Positions 10,429-22,294 are shown, numbered from the stretch's first letter. The stretch is DNA of 64,000 nucleotides from Metaphire vulgaris (GCA_018105865.1 CM030836.1:1364001-1428000), one strand, 5' to 3'. Notes: generated from the letters alone by a model not told the origin. Made by a program: numbers and translations.

Positions 10429-11469
10429 ATGGCTGAAGCTTTGGAGCCCAAGCCATGTGACTGGGAATGTCTGGAGGATCTAGACATAGAGACTGTAGAA
10501 ATCATTAAAAATGATTCGTTATTGGAAACAATAATAGACAAGGAATTGTCAACAGGAGGCGTTAAGGATAAATATCGCAGAAGGGCGACAGACCATTACG
10601 ACCCGAACGAAGACAGCGTTCGTGGATTTGGACGAGGACGTGTACTAAGTAGTACTCACAGGAGACAAAGCAAAGGAGTCCCATTGAGGTATGATTGGCC
10701 AGATTCTGCAGCAGTGAAGAAAGAACGTGCAGATGAGCCATGGTACTTAAGGTCAATGGATAGAAGAGAACAGTCAGACTCTGATGATGAGAGACACTCA
10801 AGAGCACGACATAGAAGAGATGAGTTGCGGAGCAGCTTCAAACGAACACCGATGAAGCCGAATAAATTTGACGGTTCTGTACCGTTAGAAACATTTATAC
10901 GACAATTCGAGGTCTGTGCCAGGTAAAATGGATGGATAGACACTGATAAAGGAGCTTTCTTACAATGTGCTTTAGAGAAAGGACCGGCGCAATTGCTGTG
11001 GGATTTTGGTGCCAGAGAGGATGTAACATACCAAGAGTTAGTAGCGAGGTTAAGACAAAGATACGGATTAGAAGCACAGCAAGACACTTTCCGTACACAG
11101 TTGAGATGCAGGAAGCAACGCGAGAAGGAAAGCTTGACAGATCTTCTGCATGATATGAGGAAGCTAGTAGCGTTAGCTTTTCCAGGTCCAACGAATGATA
11201 CGACAGAAATCATTGCGAGAGACGCATTCTTAGAAGCCATGTCAGATAGAGAGCTTTCACTCAAGGTCAGAGAAAGAGAACCGCGAACATTGGATGAAAC
11301 TTATCGAGTGGCTTTGAGGCTAGAAAGTTATAAGCAGGCAACTGCAGATGAGCGAGTTAACAGGAGAAGATACACAGATGATCATCGTCAAGTTCGAGCC
11401 ACAACGGAAGAAGACGTGTCTGATCGATTGTTCAAGCAATTGACAATTTATGACCGAACAGAGATTTAA
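10429..11469 (+). pseudogene. Ty3/gypsy-type gag (capsid region), one in-frame stop
   Basis: One frame runs from the ATG at 10429 to 11469, interrupted only by TAA at 10924-10926. The first part is acidic then Arg-rich; next come PNKFDG, PLETFIRQFEVCAR, stop, GAFLQCALEKGPAQ, YQELVARLRQRYG and DAFLEAMSDREL. This is the retrotransposon gag capsid pattern (KFDG...F...F...W...A...L...A). Gag would package element RNA in the cytoplasm. Downstream parts continue in other frames (zinc knuckle +1, protease +2), so at least one further indel has occurred. The copy is dead. Confidence 0.85.
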
Positions 11470-11491
11470 CCAATAAAAGTGGCAAGCAGAT

Positions 11492-11764
11492 GTGGGACGG
11501 CGTCTATTCACGAAAGAAGATGCAGTACTTAAGCAGGTAGAAGTAAAAGCACCAACAGCAAGGGATCCGGCGGTGACAAAATCGAAAACGGTGGACAGCG
11601 GCGATAGAACGAATCGTCCCAGTTTTAACTGGAAAAGCCAAGTACAGTGTTACAAATGCCAAGGGAGAGGACATTTGGCTAGAGACTGTAGAAGAGCTGG
11701 AAATACAGCACCCAGAAGAATTGTTGAGAACCGGAGTATAGTGAGAATGACCGGAAAAAAGTAA
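11492..11764 (+). pseudogene. gag nucleocapsid segment with CCHC zinc knuckle
   Basis: Encodes a Lys/Arg-rich segment with CYKCQGRGHLARDC, a C-x2-C-x4-H-x4-C zinc knuckle typical of retroelement nucleocapsid. The frame differs from the capsid part, and a TAA precedes the ATG by a few codons, so it is part of the same gag displaced by an indel. It ends GGA AAA AAG TAA, and protease opens in the +1 frame immediately after. Confidence 0.85.
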
Positions 11765-12290
11765 GAAGAGATCCGTCTATGTTAAAGGTCTAATAAACGA
11801 GCAAGAACACAAGTGTTTAATAGACACAGGCTCGGAAGTGAGTCTATTGCCAGTCGGTTTGACTGAAGGATTAACATTAGACCCAGCACCTCAGATGCTA
11901 CGAGCAGCAAACGGGAGTGAAATAACGGTGGTTGGACAAATAACCACACCTGTGCAGTTCGCCAGGAAATGTAATAGAAATGTGAATTTCATCGTGTGCG
12001 AACAGATAACAGAAATCTTACCAGAAATGGTCACAGAGAATCAGTGTTGGATCAACTTTGCCAACTCAGCAGTATACATTGGAAAAGGACAACATCCGTT
12101 ACCCAAGGAAGTCCAATGCAGTGTTGACGAGTGCAGGTAACTGAAAAAGTAGTGGCCCCACCTATATCTGAAATGAATGAGCCAATAAAAGTACACAGAA
12201 TAAATCGAGATACGTCTACAGCTTGGATGACGGAGTACAAGAAGATTAAGTCCCGGGTACACGCCGCTAGAGTTGTAGAGGTTGCGCCCC
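11765..12290 (+). pseudogene. Retroelement aspartic protease, truncated before RT
   Basis: The frame overlapping 11838-12140 encodes HKCLIDTGSEVSLLPVGL, with the D-T-G active site of a retropepsin, followed by a LRAANGSEITVVGQ flap/strand region. After the TAA at 12140 a linker-like frame runs to about 12290 and then stops resembling the element. No RT, RNase H or integrase follows; the element is cut off here and the flank goes on to the LINE target site. Confidence 0.8.
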
Positions 12291-12479
12291 AGTAGGGCCT
12301 ATGGTCCCCACGTCGGATCGGGCATGGTTTACGACGAGAGGCTCCGCCACCCTTCCTGTAGGGTCTACAGGCTACGGCCCAACACGGTGGAGTGCGTCCC
12401 TTGTAGGGCCTACGGTGCCATACGGTTTACTGCGCCCCCAGTGGTGCCATACAACGTGCATTCAATCAGGACGATTAGT

Positions 12480-12481
<2 letters not shown>

Positions 12482-12540
<59 letters not shown>

Positions 12541-14477
12541 TTAATAATAAGCAGTCCATTGAAATCGATGATGACAGATCGCCTGTGAGTACATAAATGA
12601 TCTATGACTAGAGTCTGTTTACATTCATATGTGGGTGCGCATATGGCTATATAGTCCAATTTTTGCCGCACACGCTTTTCCACAGTGGTTACATATATAA
12701 TCCGTTGTAGAGGTGGAGTCTAAGTTTGCACGATCCTTCCGCTCCTGACGCTTTCTTTCAAGTTCAGCTATCCGATTAGCCTCCAAAATCATCGCACCAT
12801 CGTTGATGACGTTGCGCCAAAGAGTGCGATTGGAGGCCTCTTCTTCCCACTTGTTAATGTTGATTTTGCATTTCTGCATGGTTGCATTTACCTGGTCCTT
12901 GTATCGCTTATACTGGCCACCTTGTGTCCTTTGTCCATGGACAAGCTCACCATGCATAATAATTTTTGGCAAACGAGCATCCTCCATTCGAGAAACGTGT
13001 CCAGTCCATCTCAACCATATCCTCGCCAATGTCGCTTCCACACTCGTGCAGTTGGCTCTTTTCAACACCTCAGTGCTTGGCACTTTGTCTTCCCACTTTA
13101 TAAATAGGATGGATCGTAAACAGAGATTGTGAAAGGCCTCAAGGGCTCTGATATGACGTCGATAGAGAGTCCAGCATTCGCTACCATATAGTAGAACGCT
13201 CAACACTGAGGCTTTATAAACAGAGATCTGTGTGCATAGCTCAATGCCACGAACTTTCCACAGTCGTTGTCGTAGGCGACCGAAACTAGCGGCCGCTTTC
13301 TGGAGTCTTGTCTCAATCTCATCATCCAAGAGGGCATGTTCATTCAGTGTTGAGCCGAGGTACACAAACTTCTTCACTTGTTTAACTTCCGTGCCATCAA
13401 ACGTTGTCCTCACCTGAACAGAAGGAGTTCGAGGAGGAGGTTGATAGAGAACTTCAGTTTTAGATAAGTTGATTGTGAGACAGAAATTTTCCGCCGCATT
13501 TGCAAATCTGGAGGATAATTCCTGAAGATCGTTCTGACTGCACGCTTCTTGAATGATAGCAGCATAAAAAGAATGAACAGAAGTGGAGCAAGGACACATC
13601 CTTGTCGGAGGCCGTTTTCGTTCTCAAAAGCTTCTCACAGGAAGCCAGCTAAAAAATGTGCCCAGCCATTCCATCATGAAGTTGCTTGACTACTGCTACA
13701 AAACCGGAAGGGCAGCCAAGTTTGTGCAGCATCGACCATAAAGCTGATCTGTTTACAGTATCGAACGCCTTCCTTATATCAAAGAAAATTGCGTACAGGG
13801 GGAGATTTTGTTCGTGGCATTTTTCCTGTAGTTGCCTTGCACAAAAGATCATATCACAGGTGCCACGATTTAGTCGAAAGACACATTGAGATTCCGACAG
13901 AATTATCGGTGCTATGTGCTCTTGTAGCCTTTTCGTGAGGATCTTGGCTAGTATCTTCCCAGCAATCGATAAGAGCGATATCCCTCTATAGTTATCACAG
14001 ATGGACCGACCTCCTTTATTCTTGTAAATCGGAACTATTTGAGCATCCTTTAGATCCGAGGGAACGTTAGCTTGTAAAGGATTGAAGGGCAATGAAGGCC
14101 ATCAGCGGACTTTATGCTAGCAGATGTCCCTGCTTTCGGTCCATAGGCTGCTTTCAGCGCACTGTAAAAGTTTCTCAAGTCATTTGCATCTGCATAGTTT
14201 TGCATATTTGTCGCCAACATATTCCACCAGTCATTTTTCATTTTTTGCAGTTCAATCTGGACTTTTGAACGAAGATCCACATAAATGTTCCGATTAGCTG
14301 GCTTTTGATTAACTAACCATTTTTGGAAAGCCTCATTCTTCCTTTTTACTAGACTTATGATTTCTGTTTTGCTTTCGTCAAACCAGTCTCTGTGACGCCG
14401 TTGATGAAATCCAATGATTTGTTCGCATGCATGGAGGACTCCATCTCGAAAAGTAATCCAGTATTCATCTATGTTGC
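12482..14477 (-). pseudogene. LINE with C-terminal C2H2 finger, 25-bp TSD
   Basis: Identical 25-bp direct repeats lie at 12457-12481 and 14478-14502, bounding the insert. On the minus strand it holds RT blocks IVPIYKNKGG, NYRGISLLSIAGKILAKIL, IFFDIRKAFDTVNRSALW (13649-14092) and then thumb/C-terminal blocks SVLLYGSECWTLY and WLRWTGHVSRMED, ending in CNHCGKACAAKIGLYSHMRT (12625-13599), a C2H2 finger. The tail is (TTA)n at about 12482-12551. Sequence between the two frames lacks the YADD motif, so there is an internal deletion. No endonuclease: 5'-truncated. Clade not assigned. Confidence 0.88.
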
Positions 14478-14624
14478 TGCATTCAATCAGGACGATTAGT
14501 TAAGCTGCAGTGAAGACGCTTCGTCAAACGCTCCGTCGAGTATAAAATGTTTGGTAGTGAATGGCAGCAACGTTCTCCAACATCTGCCGAGACTGCCGTG
14601 TGTCGTGACTGACAAACTTAGCAA

Positions 14625-15995
14625 ACTTACAAAGTAAAGTAAAATCTCGTGGATTTCTATAGCGCCGTGGAAGCAGCGCAACAGTAGCTGCTTATTCTCA
14701 GGCACTCAGCCTCTCTTAAAATAGCCATAGCAAAGGTATGAGATCACCCAGGCAATAGTCATCATCCGAAGGGCAGTGAGGCTAGGTTGTTACAGCTATG
14801 GAGGAAAACATTTTAGAAAAAGGCAGGATTTAAACTTAGACCTGAAGACGTGAGGAGATAATGCAGGAATTATAGGAAATGAGGATTCAGATTTTATTGT
14901 TTGGAAGTGTCCAAGTGTGCGAAGGGAAGCTGGGATCGAGTTTCAAAGTTCAGGTGAGGCGTATGAGAAGGCACGGTTGCAAATTTTTAGGGATGACTGA
15001 TTGAGTGGGCGCGACAGAGTGGGGTAAGATGATTAACGTGTGGGTCGAGGAGGCTGAGGGGTTAATAGTGATCTAAAGTAGACAGGTTTCGATGACTGAA
15101 GAGAGCTATATGCAAGTGTTATTATCTTATATTGGATACGTTCAGTTATTTTAAGCCAATGTAATGATTTTAGTATGGGTGAAATATGGAAGAATTTAGG
15201 TGACTTAGTAACAGCGCGAGCCAAAGCATTTTGTATTGATTGCAATTTGTTGATGGAGGCTTTGGGAAGGTTATAGTAGAGGGAGTTACAATAATCTAAT
15301 TTGGAGTGGAGTATTGAGGTGGAGATTGTGAAGGCAGTTTTGATATCGAGGCAAGAACGTAGGCGACGAAGGTCACGAATATGAACAAAGCAGGCTTTTG
15401 AAAGTTGGAAGATTTGTGATTCAAAGTTTAGAAAAGACTCAAATTTGAATCCAAGATTTCTAGCAGTTGGAGCATGGGCTATTGTGGTGTCAGGATACAA
15501 GACTAACTTAGGATTGTCAATTTCTTGAGCTGTTGAGGTAGTCCAATTAAAAGAAACTCTGTCTTAGATGGGTTGAGCAGGGACGTCGTATGAGGGTCAG
15601 GGGGCCGTTGGCCCCCTGATTTTTAGAGAAAAAAATTTGGTTTGTGTTATTCAGTTTTTACATGTAAATTGGTTGGCTAAATAGGTTATAGGATTGAAAA
15701 GCAAAAAAGGTCATCAACCCGTAAACGAGGGCTTGATTGACGTGAAATCTGAAGTAACTAATCGCACAAAATAGCTGACAAGCCAAAAAGGCCGCCAACT
15801 TTTTCGCAAACTTGACCGGTCGAAAGTGTCTTTCCCCTGAAAAACAGTGAAATGACGTCTCTGGGGTTGAGAGCGATGAGATTAGATGACATGCATGCAG
15901 AGATTGAGGAGAATGCAGATTTAAGCTTAACGATGGATGCATCAAATGAAGGAGGTGAGAAGGAAAGAAATAGCTGAGTGTCATCGGCATTGAGT
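14625..15995 (-). pseudogene. CR1/L2-type LINE, 5'-truncated, split by a MITE
   Basis: Minus-strand translation gives QLNADDTQLFLSF, then NPSKTEFLLIGLPQQLKKL (15520-15577 and 15872 onward, joined across the MITE), then a C-terminal frame at 15033-15500 with KLDYCNSLYYNLPKASI and LHWLKITERIQYKII. The family is that of 3289-4860: the 3' ends share a CGAGATTTTACTT sequence after GCGCTATAGAAAT. The 5' truncation lies near 15995 in an AT-rich stretch. Confidence 0.85.
15578..15863. mobile_element. hAT-type MITE inside the LINE, TSD GGGTTGAG
   Basis: Perfect 8-bp duplications GGGTTGAG at 15570-15577 and 15864-15871. Ends are CAGGGACGTC and, reverse-complemented, CAGAGACGTCATTTCAC. Taking it out restores the LINE reading NPSKTEFLL. 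It has no coding capacity. Confidence 0.9.
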
Positions 15996-16149
15996 TGGCG
16001 ATTTAAATTAAATTTAATTTTTAATTTAAAGAGAATTATTATATAGGATAATAACTTACTATTTCATTATTAAATGTCTAAAAATTTAATTGTATAACAT
16101 GCTAATGTAAAAAATTAATGACTTTATTTAATTTATTTATTTAATTTAA

Positions 16150-16192
16150 AAATAAATTTTGGAGTGCCACAAGGATCCATTCTGGGCCTTCT
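16150..16192 (+). pseudogene. Short LINE RT fragment (GVPQGSILG motif)
   Basis: Plus-strand translation FGVPQGSILG matches the conserved RT block before the catalytic YADD. Only about 40 bp survives, directly before an LTR start at 16195. Confidence 0.6.
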
Positions 16193-16194
16193 AG

Positions 16195-16219
16195 TGTGAC
16201 GACCATGTGCCACAGATAG

Positions 16220-16265
<46 letters not shown>

Positions 16266-17726
16266 AAAGATTGCTTAACTGTATAAACTTGTTAGTTAAT
16301 AATTTAATCTAATTAATTAGCGTTTATAATTATGTATTTTGTACTAATTTTAATTAATTAATACAGTTTTAATTCATGTAACACGGACAGAGCACGCGCT
16401 AGGCTACGACGCTAAGGCTTCGGTAAAATTATTAGAATCGCCACGCCCGCCCAAAGACCGAGAGATAGGTTATAAAAACCGGCAACGATTATAGGTTCCC
16501 GGGAGAGCCTTCGGTCTTCAGCGAGTAGAGAGTTTGGCCGCTGAATGATCGTCGCCTGTTTGACAGAGGCTGCGCGGAGACGGCGGCTGGCTGGCTGCTG
16601 ACGAAGGGAACAGGCGGTTGGAGCGATGGAAAGAAGGAGAGAGAACGGCAGCGGTCGCTGTGTAGTCGATGCGTACGCCTGAACATCGGCGCCCGGTTGT
16701 CAGAGGTGATTAGCGAAGGGTTGGGCCGTAGACGGGTCGCTTACCACCGATAACGCGACACCGCTGCCTAGGTTCCCTGCTTTCACGGCACCTAAGCGGA
16801 CGTGATCCAACAGTTTAAAATTTCGCCAAAAGACCGGCGCCTGGACCACCAGGACCTGTTGGCGATGCACGTCGCCGGTGGCGAAGCGCCTTTCGCCGCT
16901 GCCGACGATGCTAGAGGGGTGGGTCCGAAGTTGAACTTTCTGTCGGATAAAACGCATAGATAGGGACATTTGAGAACGAGTGCCCTCAAGGGCTGGTTCT
17001 AAAAATCGAAAATCTCCGAAATATGGGAATTTATGTAGCCCGCGTCAATAGGTGGACGCAGGCGGCTGTTGTAACTAAAGTTCGCTTGAGACGCGCGCCC
17101 AGCTGGCAGGAGCTATTGCCGCGTCGCTTAGCCGTAGACGAAGCCCCTAACCACCGCTAAGGAAAACGTTCTTAAACAGGTCCCTACTTTTTCCTATTGA
17201 CGACAACTACGCGAAAATACAGACAACTGACGAAAATCCGCCTAAGTGCCCGTCAAAAAGCTCCAAAACTCTAAAAATTTCAGTCATGAATATGATATCT
17301 TCTTTTCGTACTATGCTCGCTTATACTGTGAGGCGATAGAGTAAAGAAAGCACAGCGATTGAAAGCGAGTATTTGGAGCCCGTTTAAAGTGCTAAAGCTT
17401 ATCGTTTCATACTGACGTATCAAAGACTATCGATTGCAGTTCCTGTGCGCTAGTTATTGTGGCTGCCGGACTGCGTCTAGTCAGCGCGTCTTTGCCCGTG
17501 TTACCAGTGTTGCCACTGTAGCCATTGTTGTCAGTGTTGCTTGGTTTATTAATAAATACAAATAAACCAATAAAGGCAAGTTGTGTTCGTGTCTTTGAAA
17601 GTCGCTGTGACGCCGGAGTCTCAGCGCACTGTCCGTGAAGGTGAGCCTTGGCTGTGATAAACCTCGCCTACTTGAGGTCACGTTAGTGCCCAGGAGGTCA
17701 ATTCTGAGCCAAGGGAGGAGACAGAC
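16195..17726 (+). repeat. Truncated copy of the TGTGNCGACC LTR family
   Basis: Begins TGTGACGACCATGTGCC and aligns with 47297-48250 through a (TTA)n run, an AATTAATTA segment, a TATA-like GGTTATAAAAACC at about 16470 and a poly(A)-signal region (about 17560). It carries about 560 bp (16880-17446) absent from the other copy and stops matching near 17726, so its right end is lost. Confidence 0.75.
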
Positions 17727-18010
17727 GAAGGGCCAGTGGGGTTATCAGACATTCAATATGAAGGCGCGAGCCTCGGGTCTTTTGTGGAGTGGCCTCTGGT
17801 GGTAGACAATTATCAAAGGTAAAATTGTTGGATTTAAAGTCCTTCTCTTGTTGCCTTTTATTCCTTCTATATCACATGTTTGAAAGCTACGTGAAGAGTT
17901 ACAGATTTAAGCTGATGGTCGTTGGTAATTATTTGCACTAATAATTATTTCTATTAAAAGTGTCCACCACTGCCTGAGGTGATAGGCCTATCGAATGCCC
18001 AAATGTAGGA

Positions 18011-18199
18011 CAGTGGCGGCTCCACCGGGGGGGCAGAGGGGCCCGTGCCCCCCTATTGAGAGCCTGGCGCCTCCAGTGCCCCCCCAGTTGGGACCCTATA
18101 TTTAATGCTACATACATTAAACAACAAATGGTTGGCCCCCATGATTACAAGTTGCCACCCCAACGGCCCCCCACTTGCCAAATCCTAGAGCCGCCACTG
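18011..18199. mobile_element. hAT-type MITE, 189 bp
   Basis: Terminal inverted repeats CAGTGGCGGCTC and GAGCCGCCACTG, with flanks ATGTAGGA / ATGTAGAA (7 of 8). The interior is rich in gggg/cccc blocks. Confidence 0.85.
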
Positions 18200-18585
18200 A
18201 TGTAGAATCCTAACCTGTTACTTTGACCTTCTCCTGACTTTGGCCATTGCAATGTACATAGTTTACAATCAATCACTCTTGTAGGCACTTGGTGATATTG
18301 CGCTTATATTTGATCGTAGCCAATAATTACTTATTGCTGATTTTAGAAGTTCGTTCCAAACTTCGAATCCGCTTTCATCAAAATTTTACTTTTTTGGTTA
18401 GACAGCTCTGGTCTTCAAAGCCCCAATTGATCAAATGATCGCATGCAATATGAGAACTTAGTTTCAGACGTTTCTTAACTCAACAATTAGGTTTTGTTCG
18501 TAAAAGTGGAACAAGTCGTACAAGACTTGTACACTGACTTGCATTCGACATTCGACGTGATCTTCTCTGAGGCCTACCTGAGGCT

Positions 18586-18659
18586 GACACTTCCGCTGGC
18601 ACTTCCGCTGACACTTCCGCTGACACTTCCGCTGACACTTCCGCTGACACTTCTGCTGC
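18586..18659. repeat. 12-bp minisatellite, about six copies
   Basis: Unit CGCTGACACTTC repeats with one GGC variant. Because 12 is a multiple of three, all three minus frames stay open and give repetitive peptides; none looks like a real protein. Confidence 0.85.
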
Positions 18660-19153
18660 GAGTTGGATGACAATCACCAACAAGAGATTTCGAAATATGC
18701 GGAAGGTACACATGACGACTCAATCTCCCAAACCTTCCAAAGCAAAAACACGAAGTCATGTTAGAAAACGTCACTAGATGTCGTCACATTCCACTGCTTT
18801 ATTCTACAGCAGTAACATCTCTACCGTAAACTATCATATAGTCTACGGAAGAAGACTATAATAAACGAGCCGCTCGAGAAGTAATTGAAAAATGTCTTTG
18901 CTCACTCCTACAGACCAATCTGCCTTAGGGATTATCGTGGCTATACTTTTGTGATGCCGTGGCTTGCCATACAGATATTTCCTTGAATGATTATATTTCA
19001 ATCTGGCATCTATATTTAATTATTCATTTGTTTTTGATTTATGTGGATAAGATACAACGTTGCATAATTCGTTTGCTAGATTTTGCCGACCTGCTTTCAC
19101 AGTTACGTCGTGCTAAAAAAGCCCACATAATCGGCGTTATTGCCTCCGAGAGT

Positions 19154-19468
19154 CAGTGTTTATTCTAGGCCCTTTATTGGGGGGGGGGGCGGGGGTTCCC
19201 CCAAAGTTTGAAAACTCCTCCCCAAAAATTTCTATATGTTGCATTGGGGGATGGAAATCCCCTCCCCCAAAGTGTGACGGAGAGGGTTTTTTTTATTTTG
19301 GAGAGGGGAAAAGATAAGGATGTGACCATATAGAAGAGTATTTGAAAGAAAAGGAAGGATGTGATTAACTTTTTTTTGCTCGTCAAGGTTGTTGGGCAGA
19401 CAAACCTTCTCCCCCCAAACATTTCAAACTCCCCCCCCCCAATGTAAAGGTGGCTAGAATAACCACTG
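19154..19468. mobile_element. hAT-type MITE, TSD CCGAGAGT
   Basis: Perfect 8-bp duplications at 19146-19153 and 19469-19476. Ends are CAGTGTTTATTCTAG and CTAGAATAACCACTG. Long G and C runs sit just inside each end. The right half has a close relative at about 20340-20434. Confidence 0.9.
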
Positions 19469-19544
19469 CCGAGAGTCGATAACGTTGCCAGTAAATAGCA
19501 GCACAAGAGGCCACAGATACAAATTGTTTAAGCAGAGGTGGGTC

Positions 19545-19729
19545 CAAGAAAGAATTTTTTTAGTGCAAGGGTTGTAAACGGATGGAGCAGTATGGATGGG
19601 GGGGAGTGACAGTTGAAACGGTAAACGGATTCAAATGCTATCTTGGAAAGCTGGGTTATTGAATGCGGAGAGTAACCACAGTGGTTTTCACACTGGCTTA
19701 CTTACCCTCCTAAACCACTTTAAATCATA

Positions 19730-19783
<54 letters not shown>

Positions 19784-19785
19784 AA
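19545..19785 (+). pseudogene. 3' end of a CR1-type LINE with (TTA)n tail
   Basis: The plus strand reads VNGWNS and VETVNGFKCYLGKLGY followed by a stop, the usual CR1-type ORF2 C-terminus, then a 3' UTR with TTTTCACAC...CCTAAACCACTTTAAA and a (TTA)n run at 19735-19782. The same 3' UTR words occur at the 3' end of the LINE at 21665-26600. Confidence 0.7.
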
Positions 19786-19864
19786 TATTATCACTAGGGT
19801 GTCCGTTACGTTAATGGCATAAACATTTTTTTCGATAAATGCTGTCTGACCCCATAAAATGGTT

Positions 19865-20434
19865 CAGTTCCCCCAAATTTCTATATGTTGCATTGGTGGA
19901 TGAAAATTCCCCCAAAAGTGTGACGAGAGGGGGGGTTACTTTTCGTAGAGGGGAAAAATATAAGACAGCATCAGGCCCTTTCAGAGGCTGAAGGAGGCCC
20001 GGGCCAGTGGGAATTTTGAGGCCTCTCCTAGCCTTCCAAAAAACTGAAATTTTGCCAAGCAGAAAAGGTAATCACCAATTTTGAAAATTGCAGGGCATTA
20101 GCGTCATTTTAAACTTTTCTTGGGGGCGAGATAATTTTTGGCACTTTTTGGCAAACTTTGGCAAATTTTTGGCAATTTTTGTAAAATTTTTGGCAATCTT
20201 TGGTACAATTTTGGCAAATTTTGGCAGTTTTCAGCAATTTTTGGGCCAATTTTGGCAAATTTTGGCAATTTTTGCGATTTTTGCACATATCACATTTATT
20301 TATTTATTTAGTACAATATACATTATTTTTTCATTTCCTTTTTTTGCTCGTCAAGGTTTTTGGGATTTTGGGAAGACAAACCTTCTCTCCCTCCAAACAT
20401 TTCAAACTTCAAGGTGGCTAGAATAAACACTGGC
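19865..20434. mobile_element. Composite of two MITE families
   Basis: Outer parts (19865-19970 and 20340-20434) match the MITE at 19154-19468, including the tagaataaacactg right end. The inner part (about 20094-20335), starting near TTAGCGTCATTTT and filled with tttggcaaattttggc repeats, belongs to the family of 5534-5849 and 55797-56061. The left terminus and TSD are not recoverable. Confidence 0.55.
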
Positions 20435-20689
20435 TAAACTTTCTAGAGTGTTTTAAAATAATAGGCCCTATTAACAGAAAGATATTCAATGATATGAGAT
20501 ATTTCAACGCTTGCGAGCTCTATATAAAAACGAAAGATTTGATCTAAACATCAAACGAGAGCAACAAAATAAACTGAGTAGGCTAATATCAGAGTGAATC
20601 TTACAAAATTTCACAATACGATCTGATTATTTGATCGTCAGCACTCTGTCAGAGAAAGGACAGATGCATGGAGCCCTATCCATATTGGG

Positions 20690-21094
20690 AGTAAGTAGAT
20701 TACAAAGAATAATGAAGACATCAGAAAAAGACTGGGGATGAAAGAGACAATAATAGATAAAATCAGAACAAAAAGACTTAGATGGTATGGACACGTAAAT
20801 AGAATGAAAAGCAACAGACTCCCATATAGCCTAAAGCACTCTTCACATAGGCCTACAAAGAAGGAAAAGGAGGAAGACCCAGGAAAAAGTGGATAGATAA
20901 CATCAAAGAAGACTTCAAAAGATATCAAATGACAATAATAGGTGGAACGTTCCACCTATTATTGTCATTTGATATTTTTGGTACGAGATTAACAACGGAA
21001 AAAGATAACTGGAAAAGTTTTGTGTCTAGCTATTGCCGATAAATAGCTGGCAGAGAGCAAATATGATGTTGATGATGATGACGACGACGACGAC

Positions 21095-21130
<36 letters not shown>
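20690..21130 (+). pseudogene. LINE RT C-terminal fragment with GAT tail
   Basis: The plus strand reads, across frameshifts, IRTKRLRWYGHVNRM, GGRPRKKWIDNIKEDF and DNWKSFV, the RLRWxGHVxRM and GRPRKxWxD blocks of LINE C-termini. It ends in (GAC)n/(GAT)n at about 21060-21134. A perfect palindrome at 20922-20975 interrupts the reading after KRYQMTI. Confidence 0.75.
20922..20975. repeat. Perfect 54-bp palindrome
   Basis: Two 27-bp arms with no spacer, centred between 20948 and 20949 (...GGTGGAAC|GTTCCACC...). The left arm is normal LINE coding sequence; the right arm is its inverted copy, after which LINE sequence resumes. Confidence 0.95.
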
Positions 21131-21134
<4 letters not shown>

Positions 21135-21149
21135 GTGATGATGATGGAC

Positions 21150-21660
21150 CCCTATCCAATTACTACTGCATATACTTTGATTAGCGTGCTATTTAACTGC
21201 CTAAAGGTGAATTGAAGCACATCGAATTTATTTCGCCTTACCAGAAAATACTACACTTATTTTTCAACAACACTAATAATATTAATAATCGATTTATAGC
21301 TAACCTGAGCTGCACTGGTAGGTCTTTACTCGCTCTTCAATTGAGCAACAGTCAAAACGAAACGTCAGAAATGTCCAATAATAAGACATGAAAGGAATCT
21401 CTCCCTTGGCTTAAAACGACAGATTCAATGTTTGAACAAATGCGAATCGGCTGATACACATCTCCTCCACCTGTTTCATTTGAATTATCAGGCAATTTAA
21501 AAGCATTAACATATGGTCCAAGTAGGCTTAATTGCATTTCGTGTTGAACTCGACGTGAGTGCTAATTTAAAGTCATGAATTCAAGCATTTCAATAATGGC
21601 ATTCCAAAATCTTGATAAACTGATAGTACCGGTAGTTCGTTTTGCTTAGTATTTCTGAAA
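21150..21660. other. Unassigned sequence
   Basis: No open frame, tandem repeat or element border is recognised between the GAT tail and the CR1-type LINE 3' end. Confidence 0.5.
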
Positions 21661-21979
21661 TAATAATATAATATAACAAGGTTTAAAGTGGTTCAGTAGG
21701 GACTGCCCTGTGTGAGAACCACTGTTGTTCCCGTCCAATCTAATACCCTATACTACTGAGGTTTATTTTGAACTCGTTTACAGTTGTAGCCATTACTATC
21801 CCCTCATCCAGTTCATTCCATCTGTCCACCACTCTTGCACTAAAAATGCTGTTTATGTCTCCCAACCCGTTTCTTGAACAGTTTCATGCTGTGTCCTCTG
21901 GTTCGATCATACTGCTTCATTGTAAAAAATCTTTCTCTTGGCATTTCCACTTTGTTTGTTAGTATTTTGTATGTCTCGA

Positions 21980-22294
21980 TCAAATCTCCTCTCTCTCTCT
22001 TCTTTTTTCCAGGGTTGTCAATCCACAGTGATTTAGCCTTTCTTCATAGGTTAGTTTATGATATCCCTTGCTCATTTTTGTTGCTCCTCTTTCTAAGGTC
22101 TCTATGTCTTTCTTCAGGAATGGACACCATGCTTGAACACAATACTCTAAATGTGGACGTACCAATGTCTTGTAAAGTCTTATTATTACATCCTTCTCTC
22201 TGCTCACTATCGTTCTTTCGATCATACCTAGAATTTTGTTGGCCTTATTAGCTGCCTCTGCACATTGCCTAGATGGATTTAAGCTGTCATGCAT
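21980..22294 (-). pseudogene. CR1-type ORF2, C-terminal segment
   Basis: Encodes DSLNPSRQCAEAANKANKIL, then LYKTLVRPHLEYCVQAWCP and LERGATKMSKGYHKLTYEER, the standard CR1 block after the RT palm. Just upstream (22300-22690), in shifted frames, are WVPQGSVLGSLLFLI and the catalytic FADDTKLCG, so the RT active site is present but split by frameshifts. Confidence 0.85.

Larger units (their letters stand above)
17727..18958. other. Unassigned sequence between repeats
   Basis: Apart from the MITE at 18011-18199 and the minisatellite at 18586-18659, no gene or element is recognised. Confidence 0.5.

Noticed and set aside
18464..18774. Three overlapping repetitive frames (QRKC, AEVS, SGSV)
   Set aside because: All three frames are open because a 12-bp minisatellite has no stop; no frame is favoured.
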